NCBI GenBank assembly: GCA_964417785.1 | Contig: CAYQJO010000141.1 | Span: 1 to 11,410, forward strand | Direction: 5' to 3' | Length of the DNA: 11,410 nt | DNA from: DAOTUL01 sp034437435 | Lineage (GTDB): Bacteria; Chloroflexota; Anaerolineae; Aggregatilineales; Phototrophicaceae | Shown here: positions 6,564 to 11,410 of the stretch, one piece after another | Position numbering within the stretch: the stretch's first letter is position 1 | How the letters are laid out: each line of letters starts with the position of its first letter | The notes under the pieces: generated by a model | What the model was told of the DNA's origin: nothing | Seen by the model: only the letters and a program-made list of their open reading frames with translations | Database searches by the model: none | Program-made: the position numbers and the translations under genes

Positions 6564-6592
6564 AGAGTAGCATGAATAAATCGCAATGTCAA
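6564..6592 (-). promoter_or_regulatory. Putative promoter of the membrane protein-HTH-MDR operon
   Basis: On the minus strand, a consensus -35 TTGACA (6592-6587), a 17-bp spacer and a weak -10 TACTCT (6569-6564; 3 of 6). The -35 is one arm of the upstream dyad and the start point would fall in the downstream dyad. An alternative -10, TATATT (6555-6550), lies in the downstream dyad but has only a poor -35. Confidence 0.4.
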
Positions 6593-6606
6593 GTTTGTTT
6601 GACATT
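6585..6606 (-). promoter_or_regulatory. Operator-like dyad, upstream site
   Basis: Perfect 8-bp inverted repeat: AATGTCAA (6585-6592), 6-bp spacer, TTGACATT (6599-6606). Same half-site spacing as the dyad at 6544-6563; the two centres (6595.5 and 6553.5) are 42 bp apart. It lies 24 bp past the stop of the 6630 gene; with no T-tract it is a poor terminator. Confidence 0.55.
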
Positions 6607-6629
6607 CATTATGGGATGACCAGGACGGC

Positions 6630-6974
6630 CTAGCGCCGCTGGATCAATTCGCCGTCGTCGCCGACATCCATGATGGGTGCGTCGTTGACCTGAGCCAGCC
6701 GCTGCTGCAATTCGTGAAGTTGCTCGTCGCTCAGATTATGTAGCAGATTGTCGAGGTCCTGGCGCTTGGACTTCTGCGCGGGTGCTTCGCCGCCGCGCCA
6801 GTTCAGCAGATAGACCGTACCGACGACATTCAGCGCCAGGATCACGATTGCCAGCAGGGCGTGGGCGGTGGTGAAGTCGCTCATGATCCCTGCGCCCAGG
6901 AACAGCGCGGCCAGCACCAACGCCGAGAAGAACCACAATCCGCCGACCATCGTTCCGGTATTTTCTTTGTCCAT
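6630..6974 (-). CDS. Two-helix membrane protein of unknown function
   Basis: A 114-aa protein with two hydrophobic segments (about 12-32 and 36-58, GLWFFSALVLAALFLGAGI and LLAIVILALNVVGTVYLL). A hydrophilic C-terminal tail carries a short helix (LDNLLHNLSDEQLHELQQRL), possibly a coiled coil, and an acidic end. No known domain is recognised. Two adjacent ATGs exist at 6977 and 6974. AGGAGA lies 3 nt before the first and 6 nt before the second, so 6974 is chosen. The gene starts about 15 nt after the stop of the MDR gene at 6990, so the two are almost certainly one transcript. It separates that MDR from the HTH operon's regulatory gap. Confidence 0.8.
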   Translation of the reverse strand: MDKENTGTMVGGLWFFSALVLAALFLGAGIMSDFTTAHALLAIVILALNVVGTVYLLNWRGGEAPAQKSKRQDLDNLLHNLSDEQLHELQQRLAQVNDAPIMDVGDDGELIQRR

Positions 6975-6989
6975 CATATTTCTCCTTTT

Positions 6990-7910
6990 TTATGCGAACT
7001 CTACGATGACATTGCCGCGCTTGTGGCCGGTCTCGACATAACGATGGGCCTCGACGATCTCCTCCAGCGGGTAGGTGCGGTCGATGACCGGTTTGATCGT
7101 TCCGGCCTCCAACAGCGATTTCAGCGCTGCTAATAGCTCCATCTGCTCGCCGCTGCCCGAGTCCTTGTCCTTGTGGACGTTGATATACACGCCACCGGGT
7201 TTAAGTGCGGTTCTGGCTTTCGCGGGCGGGTACTTGGCGACCGCATCGAACACCACATCGTAGGGGCCGGTTGTGGCAAAGTCGTTTTTCGTGTAGTCAA
7301 TCACCACATCAGCACCCAGTGACTTAACCAAATCGACATTACCGCCGCTGCACACACCAGTCACATATGCGCCAAAGTGATGTTTCGCAATCTGGACGGC
7401 GTTGGTGCCAACCGCGCCCGACGCCCCATAGATCAACACCGATTGTCCCGGCTGGATGTTGCCATTGTGCAGACAATGCAGCGCCGTAACACCACCACCA
7501 TATGCGGCAGCGGCTTCTTCGTAAGTCAGATTGTCCGGTTTGAGCGCGATGATTCCGTCTTCCGGTATACAGATATACTCAGCATAGCCACCAAAACCCA
7601 CGCTCAATGTGGATGCAAACACCGCATCGCCGGCCTTGAATTTCGTTACTTTGTGGCCGACCGCTTCGACATCGCCGGCAACCTCCATGCCCAGGATTTT
7701 GCGCCGGGGCTTGAGGATACCCAGGTAGAGGCGGGCGAACAGCCATTGTGCTGGCGGGACGGTGAAACTCCGCATTCGGACATCGCCGATGGTGACGGTC
7801 GTGGCGCGGACTTTCACCAGGACCTCGTCGTCCTTGGGTGTGGGTTTCTCCACATCGACGAGTTTCAGCACGTCGGGTGGACCGTACCTGTTATAAATAA
7901 CAGCTTTCAT
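6990..7910 (-). CDS. Zinc-independent MDR oxidoreductase, copy 2
   Basis: A 306-aa MDR paralogous to the protein at 4854-5831. Same opening (MKAVIYNRYGPPDVLKLVDV), GASGAVG loop (162-168), and VTGVCSGGNVDLVKSLGAD region, again without zinc ligands. It is shorter because a ~25-residue loop after GGVYIN is missing relative to copy 1. It ends GHKRGNVIVEFA, a normal family C-terminus. The DNA around IDYTKNDF...TTGPYDV is about 85% identical to copy 1 over 99 bp, higher than expected from the proteins overall by eye. AAAGGAC lies 6 nt before ATG 7910. Expected activity is NAD(P)H-dependent reduction of a carbonyl or quinone; the substrate is unknown. Confidence 0.92.
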   Translation of the reverse strand: MKAVIYNRYGPPDVLKLVDVEKPTPKDDEVLVKVRATTVTIGDVRMRSFTVPPAQWLFARLYLGILKPRRKILGMEVAGDVEAVGHKVTKFKAGDAVFASTLSVGFGGYAEYICIPEDGIIALKPDNLTYEEAAAAYGGGVTALHCLHNGNIQPGQSVLIYGASGAVGTNAVQIAKHHFGAYVTGVCSGGNVDLVKSLGADVVIDYTKNDFATTGPYDVVFDAVAKYPPAKARTALKPGGVYINVHKDKDSGSGEQMELLAALKSLLEAGTIKPVIDRTYPLEEIVEAHRYVETGHKRGNVIVEFA

Positions 7911-8030
7911 GTATAAGTCCTTTCGTCATATACAGGTATACGCGCAAAGGGTTGTTAAGGTGGCAAGATGCGCCCTTGCAATATAGCCGGTGGTCGCTGA
8001 CAATCGCAGCACCCCGAACATTAAATTTAC

Positions 8031-8059
8031 TTTACAAAATATAAAAAATAGGTTAACAT
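8031..8059 (+). promoter_or_regulatory. Promoter of cdsA
   Basis: TTTACA (8031-8036, 5 of 6) as -35, an AT-rich 17-bp spacer and TAACAT (8054-8059, 4 of 6) as -10, giving a ~30-nt leader to ATG 8095. The -35 resembles one half-site (ACTTTACA) of the dyad at 6544-6563, but the opposing half is not conserved. Confidence 0.5.
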
Positions 8060-8094
8060 CCATATAACATTATGTTGTTTGTTTTAAGATCATT

Positions 8095-8883
8095 ATGGTA
8101 ACCAGAGAACGCAACAAACAGATGTGGACCGACATGCCAGCGCGGCTGATAACCGGTGTGCTGCTGGTGCTGCTGGCGTTGAGCGTGGTGATAATTGGCG
8201 GCGGGGTGCTGCTGGCCGGTTTGCTGGTGGTGATATTCCTGGCCGGACGTGAGCTTTGCGTTATGCTTCACCTGGACGACCTGACGGTCCCGGTGCTGGC
8301 AGGATTCTTTCTGCTGGCGGCAGCCTTTCACCAACCGGCGCTCATACTGGTTGTCGGGGCCGGTTGGTTGTTGATCGGCTGGATACTGAACCACCATCCG
8401 CTGCATCAGGCCCATGTGACGCCGCTGGTAGGTGCCGTCTATATCGGCCTGCCGCTGGGCATGCTGGCCGGTGTGCGCGGTATGGATCAGGGCCTTGCAT
8501 GGATTATCTTCCTTTTCAGCGTCGTCTGGACGGCGGATTCGATGGCCCTGGTCGGCGGACGCCTGTTCGGACGGCACCGGCTGGCTCCCGCTATCTCACC
8601 CGGTAAGACCATCGAAGGCACCCTGACCGGCGCAGTTTTCGCCGTCCCTGTCGGGCTGCTGGTCGCATCGGTGCTGGCGCTGCCGCTGGCGACGGCTGTT
8701 GTTGCTGCCGGTCCGCTGGTGGCGCTCAGCGTCCTCGGCGACCTGCTGGAGTCGGTCATCAAGCGCCTTTGTAACGTGAAGGATTCGGGCCATCTGCTGC
8801 CGGGACATGGCGGTGTCCTGGATCGCCTGGACGGGATACTGCTGGCGGTGCCGGGTCTGTATATGATCCTGGTGGTGATGTAA
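8095..8883 (+). CDS. cdsA: Phosphatidate cytidylyltransferase (CDP-diacylglycerol synthase)
   Basis: Makes CDP-diacylglycerol from phosphatidate and CTP at the cytoplasmic membrane, the branch point to all major phospholipids. The 262-aa protein is mostly hydrophobic helices. It carries the complete family signature at 220-246: Ser220, Lys223-Arg224, Lys229-Asp230, PGHGG (236-240) and DRLD (243-246). The upstream catalytic region is WTADS (145-149) and ISPGKTIEG (167-175). Length is at the low end of the usual range. ATG 8095 gives the longest frame but has no clear ribosome binding site. Met14 (8134) would begin MPARLITGVLL, close to typical CdsA N-termini, and is a real alternative. The gene is divergent from the MDR operon and no usual partner (uppS, dxr) is adjacent, so it stands alone here. 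Confidence 0.95.
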   Translation: MVTRERNKQMWTDMPARLITGVLLVLLALSVVIIGGGVLLAGLLVVIFLAGRELCVMLHLDDLTVPVLAGFFLLAAAFHQPALILVVGAGWLLIGWILNHHPLHQAHVTPLVGAVYIGLPLGMLAGVRGMDQGLAWIIFLFSVVWTADSMALVGGRLFGRHRLAPAISPGKTIEGTLTGAVFAVPVGLLVASVLALPLATAVVAAGPLVALSVLGDLLESVIKRLCNVKDSGHLLPGHGGVLDRLDGILLAVPGLYMILVVM

Positions 8884-8952
8884 GGTCCTGCCCGAATGAA
8901 CTAGTCCAATCGTGCGATGTTTCCTTTCACATCCAGTGTTAAGCTTAGATCA

Positions 8953-9047
8953 GATTAGCTTTTAGCCACCATCCGCCTGTCAGGAGCGACGCAAAAAAGC
9001 TCCCTAAACTAAAGTTTTCCGATTAATATTACGGCTAAAGGCTAGTT
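8953..9047 (+). promoter_or_regulatory. Candidate structured 5' leader upstream of the cheW-like gene
   Basis: TAGCTTTTAGCC (8956-8967) pairs with GGCTAAAGGCTA (9033-9044) over 12 bp with one G-U pair, extendable outward with wobbles to 8953/9047. Inside it, GGAGC (8983-8987) and GCTCC (8999-9003) form a hairpin whose loop holds GACGCAAA. The stretch ends 9 nt before the GAGGA ribosome binding site of the next gene. The words ACGCAAA and CCTAAAC recall c-di-GMP-I riboswitches, but other required parts are not seen. No strong promoter was identified in the 183-bp gap. Confidence 0.35.
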
Positions 9048-9066
9048 TCTTTTTCTGAGGACGACC

Positions 9067-9606
9067 GTGATCCTGCAAGAACACTTCTCCCCCGAAGACT
9101 TCGCTATTCTCAAAGAACGCGCCCGTCGGGTGGTCAATGCGCCCCATGACGACGACAGCATCATTCTGCAACCCACACTCGACACTTTTCTCGGCGACCG
9201 CGTGTATGTGCTGCCCATCGACATGCTGACCGCCATCCACGACGAAATTGAGGTGGTGCGCGTGCCGAAAGCACCATCGTTCGTGTGTGGTGTCGCCAAC
9301 ATTCGCGGGCGCATCATCCCCGTGCTGGACCTGGGCGTGCTGCTGGGAATCCGCGCCCAACCGCTGACGGGCATGCCTGTCCTGGTGGGTGCCAGCGACG
9401 ACCATCTCACGATCACGCTGGCGGTGGATCGCGTCGGCGCAATCCGCACCATCCCGGCACAGACTCTCGACCCGGTGCCACCCGGCCTGGGGATCGCTCA
9501 CCCGGAATACCTGATGGGAACGCTGCCCGACGGCACCATCCTGGTCGACGTCAACGCCATCCTGGCCGACCCCGATATTGTGGTAAACATCTCGGAAATC
9601 GGATAG
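9067..9606 (+). CDS. CheW-domain protein
   Basis: CheW-like domains are SH3-type scaffolds that join chemoreceptors to the kinase CheA. The domain covers about residues 38-170 of 179. Its best marker is FVCGVANIRGRIIPVLDLGV (72-91), with the conserved NxRG (78-81) and hydrophobic PVLDL, followed by a second strand set ending in DGTILVDVNAIL. A ~30-residue N-terminal extension (EDFAILKERARRVV) is a predicted helix found in some stand-alone CheW-like proteins. The start is GTG 9067, with GAGGA ending 5 nt upstream. It is followed after 36 nt by a membrane histidine kinase and is probably co-transcribed with it. No CheA or receptor is in the window, so it could serve a non-chemotactic signalling path. 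Confidence 0.9.
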   Translation: MILQEHFSPEDFAILKERARRVVNAPHDDDSIILQPTLDTFLGDRVYVLPIDMLTAIHDEIEVVRVPKAPSFVCGVANIRGRIIPVLDLGVLLGIRAQPLTGMPVLVGASDDHLTITLAVDRVGAIRTIPAQTLDPVPPGLGIAHPEYLMGTLPDGTILVDVNAILADPDIVVNISEIG

Positions 9607-9642
9607 AATCGCTGCATCACTCCAACCATTGGCGAGACCTGT

Positions 9643-11247
9643 ATGCGCTACCTAACAGATTTGTTCGCCTACACAGATACCGACGATTCAATCCGCACGC
9701 GCAAACTGCTGATGCGTATTCTGTTGGTATATGCCGCGCTGGGTTTCGTCCAGATTGCCGGAGTCTTCATCTTCGATCCATCCGGGGTGGGGCGCACGGT
9801 CCTCTCGCTGATAACGTCAATCATGGCGTTGGGGCTGATAGTGCCGGTCCACCTGGGCTACACGCGGGCGGTAAGCTGGTTTCTCGTCGTGACGTTGTGG
9901 GCCATGACCTTCACGTCGTTTGTGATCGGCGGCGGCATCCGCACTGCCGGTTACAGCATCTTTCTGCCGGTCATCCTGTCCATTTTCCTGTTGGGCCGGA
10001 ATGTGGGCCTGGCAGTCACGATTCTGACGATAGCCGCTGGTCTGGTCCTGACACTGATCGAGACCCACACCGACTCCCTACCCCCACCGCGAGTCTTTGA
10101 GCCGTTGACCTACTGGGTCTCGCAGAGTCTGGTGATTCTGCTGATCGCCCTTATCGTCGAAATAGCGTCAAACAGCACCCGTTGGGCGCTGGGACGGGCC
10201 AAAGCGGCGGAAGAAAACTGGCGTATGCTGGCGCAGAACACACCCGATTACATCATCGAGATTCATGCCGATCACACGGTCCGCTTCCTGAACCGCGCCA
10301 TGACCGGATTACCGCCGGAAGCAGCCATTGGCAAGCCGCTCGATGCTGTGCTGCCACCGGAGATACACGCGGACACACGGATACTTGCGGACGAGGTCGT
10401 CACCACACAGCAGACAACGCAGGCAGTCTGCCCCTTTGGCGACAAACACTATCAAATCCTGGCGACGCCCATCCTGGAACGTGATCGGCTGGAAGTAGTC
10501 TGCATAACCATACGCGATGTGACCATCGAGGTGATCGCCCAGGAGCAGGCGGTGCAACTGGCGCTGGAAACTGAGAAGAACGCCATGCTGGAAACGTTCA
10601 TCTCCGAGATGAGCCACGACTTCAAGACGCCGCTTTCGACCATCATGATTAGCGCCGACCTGGCCGCCCGCTACCCTGATGCTGAACGGCGGCACGAGAA
10701 GTTGAACAATATTCAGGAGCAGGCGGCGGCGCTGAACCGCTCCATCCAGAATCTGCTGACGATGACCCGGATGGATCATTCGGAGCGCCTGAACGAGCCG
10801 TTCAATCTGAACGTGGTGGTTGAGCGTACCGTGCGCGATTTCGACCTCTCGATTCAGGGGAAGCACCTCACCTGTGCCACCGATCTGGCCGCCGATCTGC
10901 CGGATATTCAAGGTGACAGCGATCAGGTGGGGCAGGCGCTGGCGAACCTGGTCGAAAATGCCGTCCGCTACACGGCAGATGGGGGTCGCATTAGCGTGCG
11001 GACCTATGTCTGTGATGGTCAGACCTGTTTGGAGGTCGCCGATACCGGCATTGGCATCCAGACCGACGACCTGGACAAAATTTTTCAGCGCTTCTTCCGC
11101 ACTGCCAACGCCCGTTCAGCCAACAAGTCCGGCACCGGGCTGGGGCTGACCATCGTCCAGCGGGTGATGCAGAGCCACGACGGCGAAGTCAGCGTGCAGA
11201 GTACGCCAGGGAGCGGCACGACCTTCACGCTCAGGTTTCCTGGCTGA
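9643..11247 (+). CDS. Membrane-bound PAS sensor histidine kinase
   Basis: A 534-aa two-component sensor. The N-terminus has about five or six hydrophobic segments between residues 22 and 176 (for example 22-44, 52-72, 77-97, 103-139, 155-175), forming an integral sensor without a large outer domain. A PAS domain follows (about 193-294, NWRMLAQNTPDYIIEIHAD...), then a short linking helix. The HisKA box FISEMSHDFKTPL has the phospho-acceptor His325. The ATPase domain has the N box LVENA (Asn439), G1 DTGIGI (467-472), F box FQRFFR (481-486) and G2 SGTGLGL (496-502), so it should be active. The final strand TTFTLRFPG is intact. No response regulator follows within the window. ATG 9643 has only a weak GGCGAG site about 9 nt upstream. 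Confidence 0.95.
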   Translation: MRYLTDLFAYTDTDDSIRTRKLLMRILLVYAALGFVQIAGVFIFDPSGVGRTVLSLITSIMALGLIVPVHLGYTRAVSWFLVVTLWAMTFTSFVIGGGIRTAGYSIFLPVILSIFLLGRNVGLAVTILTIAAGLVLTLIETHTDSLPPPRVFEPLTYWVSQSLVILLIALIVEIASNSTRWALGRAKAAEENWRMLAQNTPDYIIEIHADHTVRFLNRAMTGLPPEAAIGKPLDAVLPPEIHADTRILADEVVTTQQTTQAVCPFGDKHYQILATPILERDRLEVVCITIRDVTIEVIAQEQAVQLALETEKNAMLETFISEMSHDFKTPLSTIMISADLAARYPDAERRHEKLNNIQEQAAALNRSIQNLLTMTRMDHSERLNEPFNLNVVVERTVRDFDLSIQGKHLTCATDLAADLPDIQGDSDQVGQALANLVENAVRYTADGGRISVRTYVCDGQTCLEVADTGIGIQTDDLDKIFQRFFRTANARSANKSGTGLGLTIVQRVMQSHDGEVSVQSTPGSGTTFTLRFPG

Positions 11248-11254
11248 TAATCGG

Positions 11255-11263
11255 TGCTACAAT
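11255..11263 (+). promoter_or_regulatory. Extended -10 promoter element beyond the kinase gene
   Basis: TGCTACAAT: TACAAT (11258-11263, 5 of 6) preceded by TG. A -35 is poor (TTTCCT, 11236-11241, 16-bp spacer). The predicted transcription start is near 11270, exactly where the first direct repeat begins. Confidence 0.4.
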
Positions 11264-11269
11264 GTGGGA

Positions 11270-11300
11270 GCCGTGTTTCCTAAGAGGACATTCCCATGCG
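11270..11300 (+). repeat. 31-bp direct repeat, copy 1 (carries RBS and ATG)
   Basis: Identical to 11380-11410. It begins GCCGTGTTTCCTAAGAGGAC and includes AAGAGGA followed by ATGCG (ATG at 11296). The repeat runs to the window's last base, so its true length may be greater. Confidence 0.95.
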
Positions 11301-11334
11301 GCGAATCGTGCTGTTGTGCAGCGGACGGCAATAA
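11296..11334 (+). pseudogene. Truncated gene start (12 codons) interrupted by a palindromic repeat
   Basis: ATG 11296, with AAGAGGA upstream, encodes MRRIVLLCSGRQ and then meets TAA at 11332-11334, inside the palindromic repeat. It is likely the displaced original or duplicated start of a gene whose second start (ATG 11406) lies at the window edge. The product is unknown; only twelve residues are visible. Confidence 0.5.
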
Positions 11335-11381
11335 TGCCGTCCCTACCCACATTTCGTAGGGACGCGATTTTTCGCGTCCGC
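11321..11381. repeat. Small palindromic (REP/MITE-like) repeat with three nested hairpins
   Basis: GGACGGCA/TGCCGTCC (11323-11330, 11335-11342), CCCTAC/GTAGGG (11341-11346, 11356-11361) and GGACGCGA/TCGCGTCC (11360-11367, 11372-11379) are all exact inverted pairs. The outer ends GCGGACG (11321-11327) and CGTCCGC (11375-11381) are also complementary. The fold would be a compact multi-hairpin. I recall similar sequences scattered through Chloroflexota intergenic regions. Confidence 0.75.
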
Positions 11382-11410
11382 CGTGTTTCCTAAGAGGACA
11401 TTCCCATGCG
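11380..11410 (+). repeat. 31-bp direct repeat, copy 2, with the start of the next gene at the window edge
   Basis: Exact copy of 11270-11300, 110 bp downstream. Its ATG at 11406 is probably the working start of a gene that continues outside the window; only ATGCG is visible. The extended -10 upstream of copy 1 is not duplicated here. Confidence 0.9.

Noticed and set aside
6585..6606. Terminator for the two-helix membrane protein gene
   Set aside because: The stem is short and AT-rich and is not followed by a T-tract on the minus strand; the symmetry matches the other operator-like dyad.
8019..8036. Third operator of the TGTMAA-N6-TTKACA type before cdsA
   Set aside because: TTTACA is present but the opposing half reads CATTAA (3 of 6), so it is better explained as a -35 element.
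9004..9029. Sigma-28 (flagellar) promoter from TAAAGTTT and CCGATTAA near the CheW gene
   Set aside because: The two words are almost adjacent instead of about 11 bp apart, so they cannot act as one -35/-10 pair.
8953..9047. Outright call of a c-di-GMP-I riboswitch
   Set aside because: Only the ACGCAAA and CCTAAAC words match. The CAAACC strand, the GNRA-capped hairpin and the 3' GGGTTACC-like part are not found, so only a candidate leader is reported.
9285..10100. 271-codon plus-strand frame across the CheW-kinase junction
   Set aside because: It overlaps two well-supported genes in another frame and its composition (Arg, His, Gly, Pro) is typical of an off-frame GC-rich translation.
11270..11410. 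Two-repeat CRISPR array
   Set aside because: The spacer would be 79 bp and is itself palindromic, the repeats carry a ribosome binding site and start codon, and no cas genes are present.

Overview
The window is about 11.4 kb of dense, fairly GC-rich bacterial DNA with AT-rich intergenic gaps. No rRNA, tRNA, CRISPR array or intact insertion sequence is visible. The gene content, the SHDFKTPL-type kinase box and the small palindromic repeats of the GTAGGGACGCGA / TCGCGTCC kind suggest a Chloroflexota (Anaerolineae-like) chromosome. That placement is recollection and inference; the window holds no marker gene that proves it.

Left part (1-2531), sugar catabolism. A GH4 phospho-glycosidase/galactosidase-type gene runs off the left edge on the minus strand. 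Upstream of it lies a small unknown minus-strand gene with its own intrinsic terminator. Diverging from these on the plus strand is a mandelate-racemase-subgroup enolase-superfamily enzyme, probably a sugar-acid dehydratase or racemase.

Middle left (2575-4862), accessory DNA. A PIN-domain toxin and its antitoxin-like partner overlap by 59 nt. They are followed by a MITE-like inverted-repeat element, an atypical SDR with a perfect dyad in its leader, and then the wreck of a second toxin-antitoxin module: a frameshifted small ORF plus the first ~25 codons of a HicA toxin. The HicA fragment runs directly into the 3' end of the next gene.

Centre (4854-7910), one minus-strand block. In transcription order it encodes a zinc-free MDR oxidoreductase, a two-helix membrane protein, a regulatory gap, a four-helix membrane protein, an Xre-type HTH regulator and a second MDR oxidoreductase paralogous to the first. 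The gap contains two dyads of identical geometry (TGTMAA-N6-TTKACA) whose centres are exactly 42 bp apart. They look like paired operators for the HTH protein, so the block is probably an autoregulated redox-type operon.

Right part (8031-11410), plus strand. CdsA (phospholipid synthesis) has a recognisable promoter. It is followed by a leader with a long predicted terminal helix, a CheW-domain protein and a membrane PAS histidine kinase, the last two probably co-transcribed. The window ends in a 31-bp direct repeat carrying a ribosome binding site and start codon, which flanks a palindromic small repeat. The first copy is a truncated start; the second is probably the real start of a gene beyond the edge.
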